16,087 nucleotides of DNA from positions 1-16,087 of the forward strand of contig JAJYPU010000032.1 of NCBI GenBank assembly GCA_021795095.1, given 5' to 3'. Every line of letters starts with the position of its first letter. Position 1 is the first letter of the stretch. The translations under genes and the position numbers were made by a program. This DNA comes from Actinomycetes bacterium (GTDB lineage: Bacteria; Actinomycetota; Acidimicrobiia; Acidimicrobiales; RAAP-2). The notes beneath the pieces are model-generated. The model was given only the letters and a program-made list of their open reading frames with translations. It was not told where the DNA came from and ran no database searches. Positions 1 through 7,617 of this stretch are shown piece by piece.

Positions 1-688
1 TCGCGCCGGCCGGTGACCCGTCGAAGCGCTCGGGCACGGCTCGCCACTGCGCCGCCCGGTGCACCAGCGCCTCGTCGCGCGCGAGGATTCGGGCTCGACG
101 CACGTCGCCGTTCGCCGCCGCCGCCGCGGTGCGCGCGAGGGACTCCTCGACGCCGTCGGCCATGACGATCGCGGCGACGTCGTCGTCGCCGAGCGCCCGT
201 AGACGCACCTCGAGGCACCGCGACACGATGGTGTCGAGCGCGGGCGGCGTCTCGTGGGCCGTCAGCACGAAGATGGTGCGCGGCGGCGGTTCCTCGAGGG
301 TCTTGAGCAGTGCGGGCGCCGACGGCGCGGTACCGGTCACCGTGAGTTCGATGTCCTCGAGGATGACGATCTGGTAGCCCTCGCCGAGCGGGCGCCGGCG
401 GCTGAGCCGCTCGGCCTCGCGCAGTTCGTCGACCCGCCACGACAGGCCCGCGCGCTCGATGACCGTGACGTCGGTGTCAGCACCCGAGAGCACGAGCCGG
501 CATGCCTCGCACGCTCCACAGCCGTGCTCGGCGCACTGCAGCGCCGCCGCCATGGCGATCGCGGTGTCGCGCAGGTTCGATCCGTCCGGTCCGGCCACGA
601 GGAAGGCGTGCACCGGGTGGCGCACGTACTGTCGAAGCAGCTCCGCCGCCCGCGTCTGTCCCACGAGGCGGTCAAAGACGTCAGGCAC
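1..688 (-). CDS. holB: DNA polymerase III delta' subunit, 5' part (cut by window edge)
   Basis: Clamp-loader subunit of the replicative polymerase, which helps load the sliding clamp on DNA. The reading frame is open from a GTG at 688 to the window edge, giving 229 residues and no stop. Visible marks are the start MPDVFDRLVGQ, a four-cysteine zinc site (C52, C57, C60, C63), the block LLKTLEEPPPRTIFVL at about 128-142, and the SRC motif at 156-158. All are standard in DnaX/HolB AAA+ proteins. The P-loop position (about 33-40, AGPDGSNL) has no lysine, so this subunit probably does not hydrolyse ATP, as is usual for delta'. The start overlaps the tmk stop by 8 bases, so translation is probably coupled. 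Position after topA-tmk matches many actinobacteria. The C-terminal collar domain lies outside the window. Confidence 0.93.
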   Translation of the reverse strand, partial: MPDVFDRLVGQTRAAELLRQYVRHPVHAFLVAGPDGSNLRDTAIAMAAALQCAEHGCGACEACRLVLSGADTDVTVIERAGLSWRVDELREAERLSRRRPLGEGYQIVILEDIELTVTGTAPSAPALLKTLEEPPPRTIFVLTAHETPPALDTIVSRCLEVRLRALGDDDVAAIVMADGVEESLARTAAAAANGDVRRARILARDEALVHRAAQWRAVPERFDGSPAGA

Positions 689-1289
689 CGGGCCACACCT
701 CGGCGAGCACGGCGTCGACCGCCGAGGAGACCGTCGCGAGGTCGACGGCGCCGTCGACGACACGCCAGTGGACGGGGTCGGCGGCGGCGAGCTCGAGGTA
801 CCCCGCGCGCACGCGTTCGTGGAAAGCCACGTCGGCCGACTCGAACCGGTCGCGGTGGTCGCGCAGCCGCCGTTCGTCGGCGAGCTCGACGGGGATGTCG
901 AGCAGGACCGTCACGTCAGGCTGGCAAGTGCCGATGGCGAGCTCGGTCGCCGCGCGCAGCAGTGCGAGGTCGACCCCGCCGCCGTAGCCCTGATAGGCGA
1001 TCGAGGAGGCCCAGTACCGGTCGCTCACGACCGAGCGGCCGGCCGCCAGTTCGGGCTCGATGACCGTCGCGGCGTGATGGGAGCGGTCCGCGAGCATCAA
1101 GAGCGACTCGGTGACCACGCTCATCGGAGCGCTCGCGTCGAGCAGCCAACGGCGAAGCTCGACGCCGAGGGGTGTGTCGCCGGGTTCGAACGTGAAGCGA
1201 GCCCCTCGGTCCTCGGCGACGCGTCGGGCCTGGGTGCTCTTACCGCTCGCGTCGATGCCCTCGAAGACGACGAAGCGACCGCGACTCAT
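681..1289 (-). CDS. tmk: Thymidylate kinase
   Basis: Cytosolic kinase that phosphorylates dTMP to dTDP with ATP in the dTTP pathway. The 202-residue length is typical. The N-terminus has the P-loop GIDASGKST (11-19), preceded by the strand FVVFE. A substrate-binding segment EPGDTPLG (about 35-42) stands where the family usually has EPGGTPLG, followed by the DRY motif (90-92) in SDRYWASSIAYQG and a basic lid segment near 150 (RRLRDHRDRF). The ATG start shares the four bases ATGA with the topA stop, which fixes the start and indicates coupled translation. The stop overlaps the GTG of holB. Gene order topA-tmk-holB is common in actinobacteria and makes this a replication-related operon. Confidence 0.96.
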   Translation of the reverse strand: MSRGRFVVFEGIDASGKSTQARRVAEDRGARFTFEPGDTPLGVELRRWLLDASAPMSVVTESLLMLADRSHHAATVIEPELAAGRSVVSDRYWASSIAYQGYGGGVDLALLRAATELAIGTCQPDVTVLLDIPVELADERRLRDHRDRFESADVAFHERVRAGYLELAAADPVHWRVVDGAVDLATVSSAVDAVLAEVWPGA

Positions 1290-4111
1290 CGATCGTCGCT
1301 TCGAACGCGCGCGGTCAGCACAGCGTTGGCGGCCGAGCCGACGGCGGTGGCCGCGCGCTTCGTGGCGCCGGTCGCCTTGGCCGCGGACTTCTTCGCGGCC
1401 GTCTTCTTCGCCGTGGTCTTCTTGGCGGCGGTCTTCTTGGCGGCGGTCTTCTTGGCGGCGGTCTTCTTCGCCGCGGTCTTCTTCGCGGTGGTCTTCTTCG
1501 CCGGTGCGCGACGAGTCGAGGGTTCGGCGTTTCGACGCTCGGCGAGCAACTCACCGGCCCGGTCCAGGGTGATGGTCTCGGGCGTGTCACCGAGGCGCAA
1601 CGTCGCGTTGGACTCACCGTCGGTCACGTAGAGACCGAACCGGCCCGTGCGCACGACGATCATGCGCTTGGTGACCGGGTCCTCGCCGAGCTCGCGCAGG
1701 GGACCCGCCGCCGCGCGCCGACCGCGCGCCTTAGGTTGGGCGAGCAGGGCGAGGGCCCCGGCGAGGTCCACCGTGAAGATCTCGTCCTCGCTCGCCAGTG
1801 AGCGCGTCTCCTTGCCCCACGTCAGGTAGGGGCCGTAGCGGCCGTTCTGGGCGAGGATGGGCTGACCGTCCTCGGGGTGGCGACCGACCTCACGCGGCAG
1901 CGCGAGCAGCCGGCGTGCGTCCTCGAGGGTCATCGTCTCGGGCGACATGCTCGAGAAGAGCGACGCCGTCTTGGGCTTGTTCTTCGGATCGGTCATCTCA
2001 CCGACCTGCACGTAGGGCCCGAAGCGCCCGGCCTTCAACAGGATCGGCAGGCCCGTGGCCTCGTCGACGCCCAGGGTGCGATCGTTGCTCGGCGCGGACA
2101 ACAGCTCGAGGGCCCGCTCAACGCTCAGCGAGTCGGGTTCGGTGGCCTCGGGGATCGAGACCCGGTCCTCGCCATGGGTGAGGTAGGGCCCGTAGCGCCC
2201 CGAACGCACCGACACCGGCTGGCCGTCGGGCGCGAGGCCGAGCGGCAGCGAGTTGATCGCCGCGAAGTCGAAGTCGGGCGTCTCGTGGGTCATCTGGTGC
2301 AGGCCTACCCGGGCGAAGTCGGTGGTGGCCGACGGGTCGCCGTAGTAGAAGCGCTGCAGCCACGGCTCGAGGTCCTGGCGGCCCTCGGCGATCTCGTCGA
2401 GCTGGTCCTCCATGGCCGCGGTGAACTGGTAGTCGACCAGGTCGGCGAAGTGGGTCTCAAGCAGGTTCACCACCGCGAAGGCGCGAAAGGCGGGCACGAG
2501 GGACTTGCCCTTCTTCCAGACGTAGCCCCGGCGGTCGATCGTCTTCATCACCGAGGCGTAGGTCGACGGCCGGCCGATGCCCAGGTCCTCGAGCTTCTTG
2601 ATGAGCGTCGCCTCGGAGTAGCGGTCGGGCGGCTGGGTCTCGTGTCGCTTGGCGGTGGCGGCGGTGATTGCCACGACGTCACCCTCGTTGAGGGGTGGCA
2701 GCAGGCGCTCCTGGTCGGCGAGTTCGGCCTCAGGGTCGTCAGTCCCCTCGACGTAGGCCCGGCGGAAGCCCGCGAACTCGATGCGAAGTCCGCTCGCGCC
2801 CAGGCCGACCGCGACGGGCCGGTCGTAGCCGGGCAGAGCGTCGAGGGTCGTGGCGAAGCGCACCTTTTGCTGGGTGAGCCGGGCGTCGACCATCTGGGAG
2901 GCGATCGTGCGTTTCCAGACCAGGTCATAGACGGCGAGTTCGTCACCACCGAGCTGGCTCTGGGCCTCCTCGAGCGAGCGGAACGTCTCGCCGGCCGGGC
3001 GGATCGCCTCGTGCGCCTCTTGGGCGTTCTTCACTTTGCGGTCGTAGCGACGCGGCTGGTCCGCGACATAGTCGTCGCCGTAGCGCGAGGCCGCGAGTCG
3101 CCGGGCCGCGGTGATCGCCTCGTCGGACAGGGTCGTCGAGTCGGTACGCATGTAGGTGATCCAGCCCTGCTCGTAGAGCCGTTGCGCGGCACGCATCGTG
3201 CGCTCGGGGTCAAAGCGCAGCTTGCGGCTGGCCTCGATCTGCAGCGAGGAGGTCATGAATGGCGGCTGGGGGCGTTGGGTGCGCGGAGTCGCGGTAATCG
3301 ACTCGACCCGGGCCGTGACCGAGGGCAGCCGGTCCGCGATCGCGTCGGCCGTGGCCGCGTCGATGGCGACCACGCCCGCCGAGGAGTCGAGCCGGCCGGA
3401 TGCGTCGAAGTGCTTGCCCGTGGCGAGTGACCCGCCGTCGAGGGTTTCGAGGGTCGCTTCGAGAGAACCCGCCTCACCGGCGAGGCTGGCTACGACGTCG
3501 AACCACGACGCCGCGGTGAAGGCCATGCGCTCGCGCTCGCGCTCACAGACCAGTCGGATCGCGACGGACTGGACCCGCCCGGCCGAGCGGGCTTTGTCCA
3601 CCACGCGCCACAACACCGGCGACACCTCGTAGCCGACCAGTCGGTCGAGGAATCGACGACCCTCTTGGGCGTCGACCAGACGCAGGTCGAGGTCGCGGGT
3701 CTCGCGCACCGCCCGCTCGATGGCCGTGGGTGTGATCTCGTGGAAGACCATCCGTTTGACGGGGACCTTGGGCTTGAGCACCTCCTGGAGGTGCCAGGCG
3801 ATGGCCTCACCCTCGCGGTCCTCGTCGGTGGCGAGGTAGAGCTCGTCGACCTGCTTCAGGGCCGCGCGCAACTCGGCGACGACCTTGGTCCGATCCGAAC
3901 TGACGACGTAGACGGGCTTGAAGTGGTCATCGACGTTGATGCCGAGCCGGGCCCACTTCTCGCCCTTGACCGACGCCGGGATCTCAGCCGCGCTCTGGGG
4001 GAGGTCTCGGACGTGTCCGACGGAGGGCTTGACGATGTAGTCGGGCCCGAGCATGCCCTGGATGCGGGTGGCCTTGGCCACCGACTCCACAATCACTAAG
4101 GCTCGCGCCAT
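1286..4111 (-). CDS. topA: DNA topoisomerase I (type IA) with Lys/Ala-rich tail
   Basis: Relaxes negatively supercoiled DNA through a transient 5'-phosphotyrosine link. Counting from ATG 4111 (941 residues), the TOPRIM domain holds E9 and the DxDxE acids D96, D98 and E100, and the active-site tyrosine is Y320 in ITYMRTDS. The C-terminal half has four copies of the topoisomerase I C-terminal repeat (cores GRYGPYLTHG, GRFGPYVQVG, GRYGPYLTWG, GRFGLYVTDG). There are no Cys4 zinc fingers, as in other actinobacterial enzymes. The protein ends in a long AKKTAAKK-type tail, likely for DNA contact and processivity as shown for mycobacterial and streptomycete TopA. A GTG at 4117 is an alternative start. 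I prefer ATG 4111 because homologs begin MAxxLVIVES and GAGGTGG lies just upstream. Its stop overlaps tmk. Confidence 0.97.
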   Translation of the reverse strand: MARALVIVESVAKATRIQGMLGPDYIVKPSVGHVRDLPQSAAEIPASVKGEKWARLGINVDDHFKPVYVVSSDRTKVVAELRAALKQVDELYLATDEDREGEAIAWHLQEVLKPKVPVKRMVFHEITPTAIERAVRETRDLDLRLVDAQEGRRFLDRLVGYEVSPVLWRVVDKARSAGRVQSVAIRLVCERERERMAFTAASWFDVVASLAGEAGSLEATLETLDGGSLATGKHFDASGRLDSSAGVVAIDAATADAIADRLPSVTARVESITATPRTQRPQPPFMTSSLQIEASRKLRFDPERTMRAAQRLYEQGWITYMRTDSTTLSDEAITAARRLAASRYGDDYVADQPRRYDRKVKNAQEAHEAIRPAGETFRSLEEAQSQLGGDELAVYDLVWKRTIASQMVDARLTQQKVRFATTLDALPGYDRPVAVGLGASGLRIEFAGFRRAYVEGTDDPEAELADQERLLPPLNEGDVVAITAATAKRHETQPPDRYSEATLIKKLEDLGIGRPSTYASVMKTIDRRGYVWKKGKSLVPAFRAFAVVNLLETHFADLVDYQFTAAMEDQLDEIAEGRQDLEPWLQRFYYGDPSATTDFARVGLHQMTHETPDFDFAAINSLPLGLAPDGQPVSVRSGRYGPYLTHGEDRVSIPEATEPDSLSVERALELLSAPSNDRTLGVDEATGLPILLKAGRFGPYVQVGEMTDPKNKPKTASLFSSMSPETMTLEDARRLLALPREVGRHPEDGQPILAQNGRYGPYLTWGKETRSLASEDEIFTVDLAGALALLAQPKARGRRAAAGPLRELGEDPVTKRMIVVRTGRFGLYVTDGESNATLRLGDTPETITLDRAGELLAERRNAEPSTRRAPAKKTTAKKTAAKKTAAKKTAAKKTAAKKTTAKKTAAKKSAAKATGATKRAATAVGSAANAVLTARVRSDDR
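1386..1505 (-). repeat. In-frame 15-bp tandem repeat coding the TopA KKTAAK tail
   Basis: Eight consecutive 15-base units of the form gtcttcttSgcSgyg (plus strand), three of them identical (1416-1460), encode a five-residue period of the type AAKKT on the minus strand. The variation is mainly at third positions, so protein composition is kept while DNA differs. Copy number may vary between strains by slippage in whole units without breaking the frame. Confidence 0.85.
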
Positions 4112-4153
4112 CTCCACCTCACTACCTCGCCGCCCACGGCGGTGCCGCCCTAC

Positions 4154-4159
4154 AAACTA
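4154..4159 (-). promoter_or_regulatory. Candidate -10 element for the topA operon
   Basis: Read on the minus strand this is TAGTTT, matching the actinobacterial TAnnnT pattern, 42 bases before the topA ATG in the 120-base gap after the permease gene. No convincing -35 hexamer is found at the expected distance, so the call is tentative and topA could instead be read through from the permease. Confidence 0.3.
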
Positions 4160-4231
4160 GACAGGTCGCCGACCCCGGCGGGCCAAGCTCGCGTCGATTC
4201 CCAGTTCCGGGCCGGTTTTCGGCCGACTGCC

Positions 4232-6604
4232 CTACTCGTCGTTCGCCGGAGCGGCGACGATCTCGTACTGCGGGTTCAAGATGACCGCCTCGCGGCGCAG
4301 CGACGTAATCGTGCCGCGCACCAAGAGCCGCGTGCCGCGCTCGATGCCCGGGACGTTGGAGCGGCCCTGGAAGACGAGGGTCACCGACCCCGTGTTGTCG
4401 GCAATCACGCAGCGCAGCTCGTGTATCCCGCCCTCGTGGTTGATCGTCATGGCCCGCACGCGCCCGGCGATCTCGGCGAACTGGCGTTGACGCAGCCCCC
4501 CGATCGGGAAAGCTCCGCCGGACCGTTCGGCCAGCTTCACGTCGGCCTCGAGGTGGGCATCCTCGCGCACGCCGCCGCGCACGACCTCGTCGCTCATCGT
4601 GTCCTGGTCGGCCTGGCCCTCGACGACGCGCGTGCGACCCATCCGGTAGGGGACGATGGTCGCGGCCGTGCGCGGGATGTGCATCACGGCGCCAGCGATC
4701 GCGTCGGCGGTCCGGTCGTGCAGGAGCCGTTGGAAGCGCGACGAGAACCCGCGCCGCGGCAGGATCACCATGCAGAAGACGTCGGGGTCGCGCACCACGT
4801 CGGCCACGAGCTCGAGCGCCGCGCGGTCCACGCGACGGTCCTCGCACTCCACGATCTCGAGCGAGATCCCCGCCGACGTCGTGTTCGCTGCCCCCCACGC
4901 CTGCTCGAGCCGCTTGGTGACCATCGGGTCGATGTCGAAGTGCACGGCACGGATCGAATAGGGGTTGAGCGTCGTCACGTACTGCAGCGCGCGCTCGGTG
5001 ACGAGGTCGTAGTTGTCGATGAAGACGATGACCCGGTTCATACGAATGCTCGCGAGGCCGCGCGCCCGACTGGCGGCGAAGGCCGCGTCCTCGCGCTCGT
5101 ACTGGCGGTTGAAGCGGATGAGGCCGTAGTACATGATCGGCCCGACTATGACGATGATCCACGCGCCCTCGGTGAATTTCGCGAGCACGAACACGAGCAC
5201 GACAATGGCGGTCACGGTCGCGGACGTCGCGTTGACCACGACCCCGAAGCGCCACTTGTTGCGCCGTTCGCGTAGGTGGCGCGCGACCATGCCCGCACCC
5301 GCCAGGGTGAAGCCCGTAAAGACCCCGATGGCGTAGAGCGAGATGAGCGCGTTGACCTGGGCGCCGAAGACGATGATCAAAGTGAGCGACACCACGCCGA
5401 GCACGATGATGCCGTTGGAGAAGGCGAGGCGGTGCCCGCGCTTGGTCAACTGACGGGGCAGGTACTTGTCCGTGGCCACGTAGTTAGCGAGGAACGGGAA
5501 CCCGTTGAAGGACGTGTTGCCCCCGGTGTAGAGGATGAGCAGCGTGGAGAACTGGACGAGCAGGAAGATCGCGTGCCCGACCCCGTGCAAACCGAAGACC
5601 GCCTGGACCTCCTGGCTGACGACCGTCGGGGTGCCCGCCGCGAAGGGTAGCGCGTGGGTCCACGCCGCGAGCAGCGTCGTGCCGAGCAGCAAGAACCCGA
5701 GCACCGAGGACATCACCACGAGCGTCTGACGGGCGTGCTTCGATTCGGGACGCCGGAAGCTCGCGACGCCGTTGGAGATCGCCTCGAGACCCGTGAGCGA
5801 CGAGCCGCCGTTGGCGTAGGCGCGCAGCAGGGTCAAGAAGGCCACGCCGTAGAGAAGCCCCGTTCCCGGATGGCCGAGCTGCTGCTTGACGAGCAGGTGC
5901 GTGGCGGGCTGGGCCACGTGGTGCAGCGTGCCGTTGAACTTCTTCACGTAGCCGACGATGATCGTGGTGCTGAGCATCAAGATGAAGAAGTAGGTCGGGA
6001 AGGCGAAGTAGCTGCCCGCCTCGCGTAGTCCGCGCAGGTTGCCGTAGATCAGGATCAGCACGACGCCCACGGTGATCGGCACCGTGTAGTACGTGAGGCG
6101 CGGGAAGGCGCTCGTGAGTGCCGCGGTGCCCGCCGAGCACTGCACCGCCACGGTCACGATGTAGTCGATGAGCAGCGCCACGGCCGCGATCTGGGCGATC
6201 TTGGGCCCGAAGTTGTCGCGCGCGACCACGTAAGAGCCGCCCGCGGTCGTGTAGTACTTGATCACGTCGAGATACGACGTGGTCACGAAGAAGAGCACGC
6301 CGATGATCACGAACATGATCGGCACGACGAGGGCGAACGCCGCGAGTCCGATGTAGGGCGTCAGCTGGGTGAGGATCTCCTCGGTCCCGTACGCCGAGGA
6401 CGAGATGCAGTCCGGGGCGAGCACGCCGAGCGCGATCGTGCGACGCAGCCGCTCGCCGCCGAGTTGTTCGGTCACGTAGGGCCGCCCGAGCAGCATTCGC
6501 TTGAGCCGGTAACCGAGGGTTTCGGGGTAGACGGTCGAGACGTTGGCGTGCGAGGTCAACACCGGTGTGTTGCTCGTTATCTGCTTATCGGCCTCAGACA
6601 CCAT
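4232..6604 (-). CDS. KimA-type APC family permease (probable K+ importer) fused to a C-terminal OB-fold domain
   Basis: Membrane transporter of the APC superfamily, closest by layout to the KimA/YdaO potassium importers and the Mycobacterium protein Rv2690c, which likewise lies divergent from ceoB. Residues about 55-495 hold the transmembrane core, opening with LAPDCISSSAYGTEEI; hydrophobic segments recur at about 85-110, 135-160, 172-190, 200-220, 295-315, 343-360, 395-435 and 455-495. Residues about 505-665 form a soluble domain, as in KimA. Residues about 705-785 then form an OB-fold-like domain (DNTGSVTLVFQGRSNVPGIE ... GTRLLVRGTI ... LNPQYEIV). At 790 residues it is longer than KimA (about 600) because of this addition. 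The frame is unbroken. The start may be ATG 6604 or GTG 6601. Potassium as substrate is inferred from family and neighbours. Confidence 0.88.
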   Translation of the reverse strand: MVSEADKQITSNTPVLTSHANVSTVYPETLGYRLKRMLLGRPYVTEQLGGERLRRTIALGVLAPDCISSSAYGTEEILTQLTPYIGLAAFALVVPIMFVIIGVLFFVTTSYLDVIKYYTTAGGSYVVARDNFGPKIAQIAAVALLIDYIVTVAVQCSAGTAALTSAFPRLTYYTVPITVGVVLILIYGNLRGLREAGSYFAFPTYFFILMLSTTIIVGYVKKFNGTLHHVAQPATHLLVKQQLGHPGTGLLYGVAFLTLLRAYANGGSSLTGLEAISNGVASFRRPESKHARQTLVVMSSVLGFLLLGTTLLAAWTHALPFAAGTPTVVSQEVQAVFGLHGVGHAIFLLVQFSTLLILYTGGNTSFNGFPFLANYVATDKYLPRQLTKRGHRLAFSNGIIVLGVVSLTLIIVFGAQVNALISLYAIGVFTGFTLAGAGMVARHLRERRNKWRFGVVVNATSATVTAIVVLVFVLAKFTEGAWIIVIVGPIMYYGLIRFNRQYEREDAAFAASRARGLASIRMNRVIVFIDNYDLVTERALQYVTTLNPYSIRAVHFDIDPMVTKRLEQAWGAANTTSAGISLEIVECEDRRVDRAALELVADVVRDPDVFCMVILPRRGFSSRFQRLLHDRTADAIAGAVMHIPRTAATIVPYRMGRTRVVEGQADQDTMSDEVVRGGVREDAHLEADVKLAERSGGAFPIGGLRQRQFAEIAGRVRAMTINHEGGIHELRCVIADNTGSVTLVFQGRSNVPGIERGTRLLVRGTITSLRREAVILNPQYEIVAAPANDE

Positions 6605-6605
6605 G

Positions 6606-6628
6606 GGTACACTAACAGCGTGTGTTCC
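6606..6628. repeat. Inverted repeat at the permease promoter
   Basis: GGTACAC, nine bases, then GTGTTCC; six of seven positions pair. It overlaps the candidate -10 of the permease, a place where a repressor could act. The octamer GTGTGTTC that spans the right arm (6620-6627) occurs again in the dyad at 6874-6895. Confidence 0.45.
6609..6614 (-). promoter_or_regulatory. Candidate -10 element of the permease gene
   Basis: On the minus strand this reads TAGTGT, fitting TAnnnT. It lies 4 bases before ATG 6604 and 7 bases before the in-frame GTG 6601. The latter spacing would put the transcript start at the GTG, giving a leaderless message. There is no clear Shine-Dalgarno and no convincing -35 box. 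Confidence 0.4.
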
Positions 6629-6661
6629 ATTTCCTCATGTGGAAGACCTGGTCGATGAGTG

Positions 6662-6674
6662 CCGTGTTACACGG
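6662..6674. repeat. Perfect 13-base palindrome in the divergent region
   Basis: CCGTGT-T-ACACGG, six-base arms around a single T. It has the size and symmetry of a dimer-binding operator, but no regulator can be named from the sequence. Confidence 0.45.
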
Positions 6675-6873
6675 GGTACGGACCGTGGGAAATGAGTTCG
6701 CGCTGCTTTAGTGACACGAATTCTGCGCCGTGCAGCACACGCGAAGATCCGATCGACCCGTACAAGCCTCGAACGAGGTAGGGCCCTGGGACAGAACCGG
6801 GTGCTGCCAGGGACACCTGGTCATCGAGACGGTGAGCACGTGCCGAGCTCGTTCAATTGGCCAAGGCAAACCG

Positions 6874-6895
6874 GTGTGTTCGAATTAGGACACAC
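6874..6895. repeat. Hairpin-forming inverted repeat upstream of ceoB
   Basis: GTGTGTTC, loop GAATTA, GGACACAC: an eight-pair stem with one G-T pair, about 70 bases before the ceoB start. It could be an operator or an RNA hairpin in the ceoB leader. No T tract follows on either strand, so a terminator role is unlikely. Confidence 0.5.
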
Positions 6896-6966
6896 GCAGT
6901 ATGCGACGTCGACCCCCGACGCCTCGTCTGTTGCGCCTCACCGAGGAAATGTGGTCTGATAGCCCG

Positions 6967-7617
6967 GTGCATATCGTGGTGGTCGGGTGCGGCCGAGTGG
7001 GGTCGGAGTTGGCCATGCAGCTCTCTGAGGACGGCCACTCCGTCGTCATCATCGACAAGAATCGAGACTCGTTTCGCCGGCTGACCCGGTACCACGGCAA
7101 GACACTGCTCGGGTCGGGCTTTGACCGCGACATCCTCTTCAAGGCCGAGGCGGGCCACGCCGACGCCCTCGCGGCGGTCACGAGCGGGGACAACACCAAC
7201 ATCCTCTGTGCGCGCATCGCGCGCGACACCTACCGGATCAAGAACGTGGTCGCGCGAATCTACGACCCCCAGCGCGCCGAGATCTACATGAAGCTCGGCA
7301 TCCCGACGGTCGCCACCTCGCTGTGGACGACCCAGCAGGTGAAGCGCTGGATGATGCCCTCGGACGACTCGATCGAATGGACCGACGGCGCGGGGACCCT
7401 GCACCTGGTGGAGCGGATCGTCCCCGACGTGCTCGCCGGTCGTCCCCTCACCCACTTCAACCTCGGTGACAGTGTCCGGGTCGTCGGACTGATCCGCGGT
7501 GGCGTCGGGCGAGTCGCGCTCGACGGCCTCTTCGCCCAGGAGGACGACATGCTCGAGTTCCTCGTCACCCCCCAGGGCCTAGACGACCTGACCACGATGT
7601 TGCAGGCGACGTCGTGA
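6967..7617 (+). CDS. ceoB: TrkA-type potassium uptake subunit (RCK domain), CeoB-like
   Basis: Cytosolic nucleotide-binding regulator of potassium transport. The 216 residues hold an RCK_N Rossmann domain (about 1-120) with the dinucleotide motif GCGRVG (7-12) and the ribose-binding acid D30 at the end of strand two (VVIID), then an RCK_C domain (about 135-215). The stretches GFDRDIL, SGDNTNIL and LGIPTVAT match mycobacterial CeoB closely. I chose GTG 6967 because homologs begin directly with the MxxVVxGCGRVG strand; ATG 6949 and ATG 6901 are in frame but add no conserved sequence. It overlaps ceoC by four bases and is divergent from the permease, the same arrangement as Rv2690c-Rv2691-Rv2692. 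No TrkH/TrkG channel gene is in the window. Confidence 0.93.
   Translation: MHIVVVGCGRVGSELAMQLSEDGHSVVIIDKNRDSFRRLTRYHGKTLLGSGFDRDILFKAEAGHADALAAVTSGDNTNILCARIARDTYRIKNVVARIYDPQRAEIYMKLGIPTVATSLWTTQQVKRWMMPSDDSIEWTDGAGTLHLVERIVPDVLAGRPLTHFNLGDSVRVVGLIRGGVGRVALDGLFAQEDDMLEFLVTPQGLDDLTTMLQATS

Larger units (their letters stand above)
6605..6966. other. Divergent intergenic region between permease and ceoB
   Basis: About 360 bases with no supported gene and slightly lower GC than the flanks. It should hold the promoters of both divergent units. Three dyads with GTGT/ACAC arms are visible (6606-6628, 6662-6674, 6874-6895). No match to the conserved core of the ydaO c-di-AMP riboswitch was recognised by eye, and no tRNA. 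A frame open from ATG 6901 would add 22 residues (MRRRPPTPRLL...) to CeoB, but nothing in the family supports that extension. Confidence 0.6.

Noticed and set aside
254..1063. 269-codon plus-strand frame opposite holB and tmk
   Set aside because: Ends in long Arg-rich low-complexity sequence and lies against two well-supported genes.
1386..1505. CRISPR-like or intergenic satellite repeat
   Set aside because: The units are contiguous with no spacers and lie in frame inside topA, encoding its basic tail.
1877..3430. Long open frame (517 codons) on the plus strand across topA
   Set aside because: It is antisense to a full-length, motif-complete topA. Its composition is dominated by Arg, Gly, Val, Asp and His, as expected for a mirror frame in GC-rich DNA.
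6605..6966. c-di-AMP (ydaO) riboswitch upstream of ceoB or the permease
   Set aside because: Such riboswitches control K+ genes in other bacteria, so I looked for the conserved core on both strands. I did not find it, although a covariance-model scan would be decisive.
6901..6966. Longer CeoB from ATG 6901
   Set aside because: The added residues (MRRRPPTPRLL...) are basic and unlike the family, which begins at the first Rossmann strand.
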